From Phycisphaerales bacterium (GTDB lineage Bacteria; Planctomycetota; Phycisphaerae; Tepidisphaerales; Tepidisphaeraceae), in contig JAQGHK010000374.1 of the NCBI GenBank assembly GCA_028288875.1, positions 1-5,742 on the forward strand: DNA of 5,742 bases, read 5' to 3'. Within the stretch, counting starts at the first letter, position 1; every line of letters starts with the position of its first letter. The notes under the pieces were generated by a model. That model searched no databases and had not been told where the DNA came from. It saw only the letters and a program-made list of their open reading frames with translations. Both the position numbers and the translations under genes were made by a program. Positions 1 through 5,562 of this stretch are shown in pieces.

Positions 1-249
1 GCCGTAGCCGGGATGGATTGCTTCCGCGCCGGTGGTGAACGCGGCCTCAAGAATCTTATCGCCGCGCAGATAACTTTCGGCCGCCAGACCGGGGCCGACG
101 CAGACCGCTTCGTCCGCCATCGACACGTGCAGCGAGTGCGCATCGGCCTCGCTGTACACGGCGACTGACTTCACGCCCATCGCCCGCAGCGTGCGAATGA
201 CACGGCAGGCGATTGCTCCGCGATTGGCAATTAGAACTTTTTTGAACAT
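1..249 (-). CDS. Urea/guanidine carboxylase, N-terminal part (runs off left edge)
   Basis: Only the first 83 codons are present. The protein opens with MFKKVLIANRGAIACRVIRT, the start of the biotin carboxylase N-terminal domain, and reaches the conserved HPGYG (residues 79-83) just before the ATP-grasp domain. Family knowledge: the full enzyme is about 1,200 residues (biotin carboxylase, carboxyltransferase and biotin-carrier domains) and uses ATP and bicarbonate to carboxylate urea to allophanate or guanidine to carboxyguanidine. Acetyl-CoA carboxylase subunit AccC shares this N-terminus, so the assignment rests on the neighbouring UAAP and allophanate hydrolase genes and on ANRGAIA, which I recall as usual in this subfamily where AccC has ANRGEIA. 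The ATG at 249-247 is chosen because MFKKVLIANRG matches the usual family start. No Shine-Dalgarno precedes it; the 3' arm of a large inverted repeat ends three bases upstream. Urea versus guanidine preference cannot be read from this fragment. Confidence 0.88.
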   Translation of the reverse strand, partial: MFKKVLIANRGAIACRVIRTLRAMGVKSVAVYSEADAHSLHVSMADEAVCVGPGLAAESYLRGDKILEAAFTTGAEAIHPGYG

Positions 250-252
250 GAG

Positions 253-340
253 TTAACCACGGAGGACGCGGAGGGCACGGAGAAAGCGAACAAACGCTTC
301 TCATCGCTTACTCCGTGTTCTCCGTGCCCTCCGTGGTTTA
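253..340. repeat. Long imperfect inverted repeat of 9-base units between UAAP2 and carboxylase
   Basis: Two 36-base arms (253-288 and 305-340) are separated by a 16-base loop (289-304). The left arm and the reverse complement of the right arm match at 30 of 36 positions. Each arm contains about three tandem copies of a 9-base unit of the form CACGGAGgn. In the operon transcript 31 of 36 positions can pair, counting one G-U pair; in a transcript of the opposite strand 33 of 36 can. The right arm includes the TAA stop of UAAP2 (340-338), and the left arm ends three bases before the carboxylase ATG. It fills most of the 88-base gap. I recall similar CCACGGAGG repeats scattered in many environmental bacterial genomes, which suggests a REP- or MITE-like dispersed element. 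A role as processing site, attenuator or translational control is possible but unproven. Confidence 0.85.
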
Positions 341-940
341 TTCCGTAATGGTGACGCGCACCGGCGTCGGATTGAAACCGTTACACGGGTTATTGATCTG
401 TGGGCAATTGCTGATGACGACCAGGGTGTCGCGATCGGCTTTCAGCTCGACGAATTTCCCCGGCGCGCTGATGCCGTCGACGATGCCGAGCGCCCCGTCA
501 GGCATGACCGGCACGTTCATGAAAAAGTTGATGTTGCTCACCACATCTCGCTTGCCCAGGCCGTGCTGGCCGAGCTCGTAGATGAAGTTTTCGACGCAGG
601 CGTGCTGGTGCTTCGTGTGATGGCCGTAGCGCAGCGTATTGCTCTCGCAGCTGCAGGCGCCACCGATGGTGTCGTGCCGGCCGACGTTGTCCGCCGTCAC
701 CGTCATCATCGGGCGACCTTCGGTGCTCATCAGCTTCGTGCCGACGGTCAGGAACAGATTGTTCTGGGCGACGATGGTTTCCTGGGCGCTGTAGCGCTCC
801 GTCGGATCGGCCGCGTCGTACAGAATGCAGTCGACGGCCTGATTGCCTTCGAGATCGACGATGCGCAGCGATTGGCCGGCTTTCACGACGTGCGACCACG
901 GCGCGCGGGCGGGAATGGTGAAATCGTAAACAGGATTCAT
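338..940 (-). CDS. Urea carboxylase-associated protein 2 (DUF1989), likely carboxyguanidine deiminase subunit
   Basis: A 200-residue DUF1989 protein matching the UAAP2 type: APWSHVVKAGQSLRIVDLEG (residues 13-32), GRHDTIGGACSCESN (87-101), a His/Cys stretch YGHHTKHQHAC (105-115), GKRDVVSNINFFMNVP (129-144), GISAPGKFVEL (156-166) and ISNCPQINNPCN (176-187). Cysteines 96, 98, 115, 179 and 186 and the histidines at 107-113 are candidate metal ligands. Family knowledge: UAAP pairs were shown in other bacteria to be carboxyguanidine deiminase (CgdA/CgdB), turning carboxyguanidine into allophanate and ammonia; I do not assign the A or B letter. The ATG at 940-938 is preferred over an in-frame TTG at 949 because it forms an ATGA overlap with the UAAP1 stop, indicating coupled translation. 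The protein is cytoplasmic, with no signal peptide. Its TAA stop lies inside the inverted repeat, so a mobile repeat may have set the present end; the last residues, NPTPVRVTITE, still look complete for the family. Confidence 0.92.
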   Translation of the reverse strand: MNPVYDFTIPARAPWSHVVKAGQSLRIVDLEGNQAVDCILYDAADPTERYSAQETIVAQNNLFLTVGTKLMSTEGRPMMTVTADNVGRHDTIGGACSCESNTLRYGHHTKHQHACVENFIYELGQHGLGKRDVVSNINFFMNVPVMPDGALGIVDGISAPGKFVELKADRDTLVVISNCPQINNPCNGFNPTPVRVTITE

Positions 941-1752
941 AACAGCCAATCGTCAACGTTTTCAAACGCCCGCTGCGCTTCCGGCGACGCATTGCGGATC
1001 GGATCGTCGGCCAGGGTCGGCGGGCCCTGCCACGCGAAGGCCCGCAGCGGCGAAGCGGTGTAGCCTGGCCGGGGGTCGAGCACGTGCGGGCAGTTGGCGA
1101 AGGTGACCAGCACATCCATCTCGGCGCGGAGTTCGATGAAAGAGGGTTTAGCGTCGCCGTTGAAGTGAAGCGATCCGTCTTCGCCGATGGTCACGCCTTT
1201 GAAGAAGTTCAGGCTCGGCGGAATGTCTTTCTTCCCCATGCCATGTTTGAGCAGCGCCAGCAGAAAACGGTCGCGCGCGTTCGGCTGTTTCGAATAGTTC
1301 TCGCCGTCGCCGTAGCGCTTCGCATTGCTCCACGCGGTACTAGGCCCACAAAACGTATCGTGCCGGCCGCTGGTGTCGCGGACGATGCTCATCAGCACCC
1401 GACCCATGTCGCTGAGCAGCAGCTTGCCCTCGCCGAGATAGCCGTTCCACTGCACCTTCACGGTGTCGGCCACGTTCAGCCGTTCGTACGGCCGGCTGGC
1501 GTGGTGGACGATGAACTGGCAACAGGCGTCGCCGTCGACATCGACCAAGCGAACACGTGTGCCACGCTTCAGCACGCGGCTGCCGTACTCGCCGGAGGAG
1601 AACGTTTCAGCCCAGATAAGCTGCTTCGCATCGATGTCCTCCGGCACGTGCGTCGCCGTGTTCGCGGGGAGCGTTTGCATCGCATCAACTACCGTCCCGT
1701 GCTTAGAGCGGGCGTGATCGCGAGCTAAATATGGATCAGAAAGGTCGGGCAT
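937..1752 (-). CDS. Urea carboxylase-associated protein 1 (DUF1989), likely carboxyguanidine deiminase subunit
   Basis: A 271-residue paralogue of the next gene, of the UAAP1 type. Landmarks are VLKRGTRVRLVDVDGDACC (residues 60-78), LLSDMGRVLMSIVRDTSGRH (112-131), HDTFCG (131-136), KHGMGKKDIPPSLNFFKGV (169-187), ELRAEMDVLVTFANCPHVLDP (starting at 207) and a C-terminal tail ending RAFENVDDWLL, which UAAP2 lacks. C135, C221, H131 and H223 are plausible active-site or metal residues. It should act with UAAP2 as a two-subunit carboxyguanidine deiminase in the cytoplasm, inferred from work on homologous pairs. The ATG at 1752-1750 lies 21 bases after the allophanate hydrolase C-terminal gene and has only a weak GAG upstream. 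A second ATG at codon 25 (MQTLPANTA) is less likely because HARSKHGTVV (13-22) resembles the usual UAAP1 beginning. The stop overlaps the UAAP2 start as ATGA. Confidence 0.92.
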   Translation of the reverse strand: MPDLSDPYLARDHARSKHGTVVDAMQTLPANTATHVPEDIDAKQLIWAETFSSGEYGSRVLKRGTRVRLVDVDGDACCQFIVHHASRPYERLNVADTVKVQWNGYLGEGKLLLSDMGRVLMSIVRDTSGRHDTFCGPSTAWSNAKRYGDGENYSKQPNARDRFLLALLKHGMGKKDIPPSLNFFKGVTIGEDGSLHFNGDAKPSFIELRAEMDVLVTFANCPHVLDPRPGYTASPLRAFAWQGPPTLADDPIRNASPEAQRAFENVDDWLL

Positions 1753-1773
1753 CTCTTGCTTTATAATTGGAGA

Positions 1774-2163
1774 TCAGGCTTTCAGAGAATCGAGATACTT
1801 CCGCCAGCCGCCATGGTGCGTGATGTCGGTCGCGCCCTCAAGCGCAATCGGCTCGGCGAGAAAGCCCTTGACCCACTCGCCGGACTCCAACAGCAGACTG
1901 CCGATGCACATCGGCGGCGGCACGATGCCGACAAAATCGCCGAACGCGGCCGGCGTGAGTTCCCATAGTTCCAGCTTGATGCCGCGCGGGATGATTTCAT
2001 TCGTCCGCATCAGGCCGGGCTTGGGCGGCGTGGTGTTGGGCAGCGCGAACAGCCGATAGCACGCGGCCGTATTGGCTTCGCGAAGTAGCTTGCCGCCGCG
2101 CTCGGTGAGCTGTGAATTGAGCGGCAAGCCCGAGAGATGAGCCCCGACGACGGCGATGATCAT
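1774..2163 (-). CDS. Allophanate hydrolase C-terminal domain as a separate protein
   Basis: A 129-residue protein corresponding to the C-terminal domain of one-piece allophanate hydrolases (DUR1,2 and AtzF type), in the gamma-glutamylcyclotransferase-like fold often used to annotate it. Visible landmarks are VVGAHLSGLPLNSQLTERGG (residues 5-24), YRLFALPNTTPPKPGLMR (36-53), LELWELTPAAFGDFV (64-78), PPMCIGSLLLESGEWVKGFL (83-102) and DITHHGGWRKYL (113-124). In the yeast enzyme this domain has been described as acting on the N-carboxycarbamate left after the amidase step; in AtzF it is linked to assembly. Here it begins with an ATG inside the stop of the amidase gene (ATGA, 2163-2160), so the two are probably made together and associate. 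All expected blocks are present from the first residues, so it is a clean domain split and not decay. It is not a genuine gamma-glutamylcyclotransferase by context. Confidence 0.9.
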   Translation of the reverse strand: MIIAVVGAHLSGLPLNSQLTERGGKLLREANTAACYRLFALPNTTPPKPGLMRTNEIIPRGIKLELWELTPAAFGDFVGIVPPPMCIGSLLLESGEWVKGFLAEPIALEGATDITHHGGWRKYLDSLKA

Positions 2164-3503
2164 GACTGTGCCCCCGCAAAGCGTTCGGCCGCGACAAACA
2201 AGCGGGCCTCATTGCCGGCCGGTGCGATCAGCGTGATGCCGAACGGCATGCCCGCCGAGGTGAAGCCGGCGGGGATCGCGAGCGCACACAGGTCCAGCAG
2301 GTTCACAAAGTTCGTGTAGTAACCCAGGTTGCGATTGAGCGCGATCGGGTCGGCGTTGACCTGATCGATCGTGTAAATCGTGCCGGCCGTCGGCAGCAGC
2401 ATGATGTCCATGCGGCCCCACTCGCCGGCGGCTTGGCGACGCAGCGCGGCGAGGTTGTACAAGCCGCGGAAGGTATCGACGCCGGTGATGTTTTCCGCCG
2501 CCCCGATGATCTGCCGCGTGGCGGGCTGCATCTGGTCGGCATGGCGGTCGTAAAATTCGCTGATGGCCGCCAACCGCTCGGCCACCCACGGGCCTTCATA
2601 GAGCAGACTCGCACACTCATTGAACGGCCCGAAATCGATCGGCGTGCGCTCGGCGCCAATGGCATCGAACCGGCGGCAGGCTTCGATGAACAGCGCTTCG
2701 TATTCGGTGTTGCCGAAGAATTCCAGGTCGTCCGCGTCCGGCAGGCCGAGACGGAAATCGGCCGATAGCGGCTGGGGGTTGCTGGTGGTGATTTCGGCGC
2801 GGGTGCGGGAATAAATATCGTTGGCGTCAAAGCCCTCGGCGATCTTCATCACCTTCTTGGCGGTGCACGCGTTGGTGGCGAAGATGGAGACGCAATCCAG
2901 CGACCGGCACGCCGGCACCACGCCGGCCGTGCTGAGCAGGCCTAGGCTAGGCTTGAGGCCGAAAAGATTATTGAACGCCGCGGGCACGCGTCCGCTGCCG
3001 GCGGTATCGGTACCGAGGGAGAAATCGGCGAGGCCCGCCGCGACCGCCGTCGCGCTGCCGCTACTGCTGCCGCCGCTGATGTACTTGTGATCGTAGAAGT
3101 TTTCGCACGCCCCGTGCGGGCTGCGTGTGCCGACCAGGCCGGTGGCGAACTGATCAAGATTCGTCTTGCCGACGACGATTGCGCCAGCGTCGCAGAGCTT
3201 CTGCACGACATGGGCTGACACCTGCGGCGTGTACGCGAAGGCCGGGCATGCGGCGGTCGTCGGCAGGCCGGCGACGTCGATATTGTCCTTCACTGCCATC
3301 GTCAGGCCGAGCAGCGGCAGGTCGCGGCGCTCGGCCATCATGCCGCTGAGTCGCGTAAGCTGGGCTTCGATCTCGGCCGGCGAGCAGCGGTGGATCCAGA
3401 CGCCCTTGCCGTCGTAGGTGTCGGCGCGGCCGAGCTGTTCATGCACGTGGGCCTTGACGGTTTCGAAATTTACGGTCGGCTTCGGGTCTAACAGCATCGT
3501 CAT
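2160..3503 (-). CDS. atzF: Allophanate hydrolase, amidase-signature subunit
   Basis: A 447-residue amidase-signature enzyme, expected to hydrolyse allophanate to ammonia and CO2 in the cytoplasm, the last step of the pathway. The Ser-cisSer-Lys triad is visible: K72 in AVKDNIDVAG (70-79), cis-S146 in YISGGSSSGSATAVAAGL (141-158) and nucleophile S170 in GTDTAGSGRVPA (164-175). The spacing (98 residues from K to S, 24 between the serines) equals that of AtzF (K91, S165, S189, from memory). TNLDQFATGLVGTRSPHG (114-131) and ALAIPAGFTSAGMPFGITLI (407-426) are typical of allophanate hydrolases. The family is normally about 600 residues; this protein stops after the amidase domain and the missing part is the next gene. 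It starts 33 bases after the ATPase stop. GAGGGG lies 11 bases before the ATG at 3503, a long spacing; a second ATG at codon 3 is possible. The symbol follows the bacterial enzyme; the yeast counterpart is part of DUR1,2. Confidence 0.93.
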   Translation of the reverse strand: MTMLLDPKPTVNFETVKAHVHEQLGRADTYDGKGVWIHRCSPAEIEAQLTRLSGMMAERRDLPLLGLTMAVKDNIDVAGLPTTAACPAFAYTPQVSAHVVQKLCDAGAIVVGKTNLDQFATGLVGTRSPHGACENFYDHKYISGGSSSGSATAVAAGLADFSLGTDTAGSGRVPAAFNNLFGLKPSLGLLSTAGVVPACRSLDCVSIFATNACTAKKVMKIAEGFDANDIYSRTRAEITTSNPQPLSADFRLGLPDADDLEFFGNTEYEALFIEACRRFDAIGAERTPIDFGPFNECASLLYEGPWVAERLAAISEFYDRHADQMQPATRQIIGAAENITGVDTFRGLYNLAALRRQAAGEWGRMDIMLLPTAGTIYTIDQVNADPIALNRNLGYYTNFVNLLDLCALAIPAGFTSAGMPFGITLIAPAGNEARLFVAAERFAGAQS

Positions 3504-3536
3504 GGCTCGGCTTTCCCCTCATTACTCCACTGCTAC

Positions 3537-4433
3537 TCATTCAACGTCATCACCAACGACAGTCATCCGGAACACGTGCGGCCGTTCGACGGCGACGGCC
3601 GTCTTCGGGTGAATCAGGTCGTCCAGCCGCCGGCGAGTGGCCAGGAACTCCGGCGACAGCATCTGCTCGGCCGATCGCGGACGCGGCACGGGGACTTCGA
3701 TCAGTTCCGCCACCCGGCCCGGCCGCGGTTCCAGCACCAGCACACGGTCGGCCAGCAGGATGGCTTCGTCCAGATCGTGCGTGATGAACACGATCGTCAC
3801 GTCCACGTTTTTCCAGATCTGCAGCAAGTACGTTTGCATCGCACTACGCGTCTGTGCATCGAGCGCGCCGAAGGGCTCGTCCATCAGCAGCACACGCGGC
3901 TGATTCGCCAGCGCGCGGGCGATGGCCACACGCTGTTTCATGCCACCGCTGAGCTGGTGCGGGTAGTGATCGGCGAAGGCTTTCAGATCGACGATATCGA
4001 CCCACATGTCAGCGTCGTTCTTCGCGGAGTGCTTGCTTTCGCCTTTCATGCGAAGACCAAACATCACGTTCTGGCGGACGGTGAGCCACGGAAAAAGTGT
4101 GTAACCCTGGAAGACCATGCCGCGGTCGGGGCCGGGGGCGGTGATCGGTTTGCCGTCGAGCAACAAGTCGCCGCTGGTCTGATGATCCAACCCCGCCAAG
4201 ATCCGGACGAGCGTGCTCTTGCCGCAGCCGCTGGCGCCGATGACGGTGACGAATTCTCGCCGACGGACGGTGAAGTTGATGTCATGCAGCGCCTCGATCG
4301 GGCCGTTCGCGCCGTCGAACACTTTGCCAAGGTGCGTGGCCTCCAGCACCACCGGCCGCTCGCGCAGCTTGGCGAATCGGTCGGCGACGGCGGGTGACTG
4401 CGTGCGGTAATCGGGCAGTTCAAGCACGGGCAT
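3537..4433 (-). CDS. ABC transporter ATP-binding protein, NitT/TauT/SsuB type
   Basis: A 298-residue ATPase that powers the importer encoded upstream. It has Walker A GASGCGKST (66-74), Q-loop Q109 in MVFQGYTLFPWLTV (106-119), signature LSGGMKQ (161-167), Walker B VLLMDEP (181-187), D-loop GALD (189-192) and switch H219 in FITHD. Family: the nitrate/taurine/aliphatic-sulfonate class of importers, a branch of which is regularly found with urea carboxylase genes. The start at 4433 (MPVLELPDYR) is chosen over upstream in-frame starts at 4487 and 4463 because a perfect GGAGG lies six bases before it and the overlap with the permease falls from 68 to 14 bases. The C-terminal tail after about residue 250 holds no recognised regulatory domain. 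The substrate is inferred from context as guanidine or a related nitrogen compound, not read from the ATPase. Confidence 0.94.
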   Translation of the reverse strand: MPVLELPDYRTQSPAVADRFAKLRERPVVLEATHLGKVFDGANGPIEALHDINFTVRRREFVTVIGASGCGKSTLVRILAGLDHQTSGDLLLDGKPITAPGPDRGMVFQGYTLFPWLTVRQNVMFGLRMKGESKHSAKNDADMWVDIVDLKAFADHYPHQLSGGMKQRVAIARALANQPRVLLMDEPFGALDAQTRSAMQTYLLQIWKNVDVTIVFITHDLDEAILLADRVLVLEPRPGRVAELIEVPVPRPRSAEQMLSPEFLATRRRLDDLIHPKTAVAVERPHVFRMTVVGDDVE

Positions 4434-5499
4434 CGACGGCCTCCGCTTGAAGAACGGCTGCATGCGGCGTCGCACTTTCAAAACCACTGTGCGGCCGGCC
4501 GACGGTGATTCGGCTCGTCAGCGTTTTCAGCCACGTCGATTTCTTCCGGCGGGAATGCCATGGGAACAGGATCGTCCCCATGTAGCCGAGGAATTGATCG
4601 GTGATGAAACCCAGCACGCCCAGCACGATGATGCCGGTGAACACGTTGGGGTAATTGCGGAACTTGCCCTGCTGATTGATGAATTCGGTAATGCCGCTCA
4701 TCTCGCCGATGGTTTCGGCGATCGTCAGATAAACCCAGCCGAAGCCGAGAGCGATGCGCAGATCGGTGTACAGCATTGGCAGCACACCCGGTACGACAAC
4801 GTTGAAGACCAATCGTTTGCGACTGGCCCCAAGTGTTTGTGCCGCTTCCAACAGCGCGGGATCGAGGGTGCGCGTGGTATTAGCCGTCACCAGCAGCATG
4901 TTGAAGAACAGGCCGATGAAGATGACGGCGATCTTCGGCTGATCGTTCAGGCTGAAGATCGCGATCATCAGCGCGCCGAATGCGGGCGCCGGCAGGTAGC
5001 GCATGAAATCGATGAACGGTTCAATTAGTTTCGAGAAGAAGTCGAACGTGCCGCAGATAAGCCCCAGCGGCACGGCGATCACGCAGGCGAGCGCGAACGC
5101 TTCAAACAGAATCAGAATGCTGTGTTCGATGCGCTCGTACAACCACGGCGAGCCCTTGCGTGCCGGCGGCGTGGTGAACGCGGTGTACAGCGCCCGCCCC
5201 ACTTCATGCGGGGCCGGCAGGAAGATGGGGTTGACCTTGGTTGCGGTCATCAGCGGCTGATGGGCGGCGGTCAGTTTGGCCTGCTCTTCTTCGAAGGAGG
5301 CCGCGTCCAGGCGTTGATCGGTTGAGAAATTTTCGGACCCGCCGGCATCGGTAATCAGCCGCTGCGGGTGCCACACGGCCGGCACGTAGCTCACGACGCA
5401 CCACAGCACCACCGGGATCAGGAACGCCACCGCTTTGAGCGGCAACGCCCGACGTGCGGGCAACGGACGACGAACGGCTAGCCAGGGTGCGTGGGGCAT
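4420..5499 (-). CDS. ABC transporter permease, NitT/TauT/SsuC type, urea carboxylase-linked
   Basis: A 359-residue inner-membrane permease that should form the channel for the substrate delivered by the binding protein. The EAA loop that contacts the ATPase is clear: EAAQTLGASRKRLVFNVVVP at residues 218-237. Hydrophobic segments lie near 22-42, 127-150, 170-184, 188-206, 247-265 and 287-313. Compared with TauC/SsuC permeases of about 260 residues it is long: after the first membrane segment comes a polar stretch of some 50-80 residues (about 43-125), rich in acidic and Gln residues and probably outside the membrane, and a 45-residue hydrophilic tail follows the last helix. I believe long permeases are normal for the urea carboxylase-linked branch but cannot confirm it here. 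The ATG at 5499 has no clear Shine-Dalgarno. The stop overlaps the ATPase gene by 14 bases. Confidence 0.92.
   Translation of the reverse strand: MPHAPWLAVRRPLPARRALPLKAVAFLIPVVLWCVVSYVPAVWHPQRLITDAGGSENFSTDQRLDAASFEEEQAKLTAAHQPLMTATKVNPIFLPAPHEVGRALYTAFTTPPARKGSPWLYERIEHSILILFEAFALACVIAVPLGLICGTFDFFSKLIEPFIDFMRYLPAPAFGALMIAIFSLNDQPKIAVIFIGLFFNMLLVTANTTRTLDPALLEAAQTLGASRKRLVFNVVVPGVLPMLYTDLRIALGFGWVYLTIAETIGEMSGITEFINQQGKFRNYPNVFTGIIVLGVLGFITDQFLGYMGTILFPWHSRRKKSTWLKTLTSRITVGRPHSGFESATPHAAVLQAEAVDARA
4434..4445 (-). promoter_or_regulatory. Shine-Dalgarno site that fixes the ATPase start
   Basis: On the minus strand GGAGG occupies 4444-4440, followed by the six-base spacer CCGTCG and ATG at 4433-4431. 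It lies inside the 3' end of the permease gene. It is the clearest ribosome binding site in the window; most other starts here rely on overlaps or have no recognisable site. Confidence 0.75.
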
Positions 5500-5521
5500 G
5501 GCTGAGAACGAAAACAGACGA

Positions 5522-5546
5522 GCGGCGCCGGAGATAATGGCGCCGC
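5522..5546 (-). other. GC-rich hairpin between binding-protein and permease genes
   Basis: A perfect 8-bp stem, GCGGCGCC (5546-5539 on the minus strand) pairing with GGCGCCGC (5529-5522), with a 9-base loop. It sits in the 63-base gap between the substrate-binding protein stop and the permease start. Only a short run of four T's follows (5516-5513), separated from the stem by five bases, so it is a poor intrinsic terminator. Hairpins at this place in importer operons often protect the upstream mRNA or partly stop transcription, giving more binding protein than membrane subunits. That role is inferred. Confidence 0.6.
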
Positions 5547-5562
5547 CCGCCCGACGAAATCT

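Noticed and set aside
253..340. CRISPR array or tandem-repeat locus
   Set aside because: The units are nine bases long with no spacers, and the overall arrangement is one inverted repeat.
498..1115. 205-codon minus-strand frame overlapping both DUF1989 genes
   Set aside because: Its translation is Arg-rich, low in complexity and matches no family, while the other minus-strand frames give clear UAAP1 and UAAP2 proteins.
1753..1773. AT-rich patch with TATAAT on the plus strand and TATAAA on the minus strand, as a possible internal promoter
   Set aside because: No -35-like hexamer lies at a suitable distance on either strand, and the patch is only a 21-base gap inside the operon.
3576..4397. 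273-codon plus-strand open frame opposite the ATPase gene
   Set aside because: The minus strand here encodes a complete ABC ATPase with all motifs. The plus-strand translation has no recognisable domain and is the usual GC-rich mirror frame. The same applies to the plus-strand frames at 563-1063, 1084-1728 and 4447-5028.
4434..4487. Upstream start of the ATPase at 4487, giving 316 residues
   Set aside because: It needs a 68-base overlap with the permease and adds a basic stretch without family resemblance, whereas the start at 4433 has GGAGG six bases upstream.
5509..5546. Intrinsic terminator ending the binding-protein gene
   Set aside because: Only four T's follow, five bases after the stem, and the permease, ATPase and pathway genes continue in the same direction; kept only as an intercistronic hairpin.
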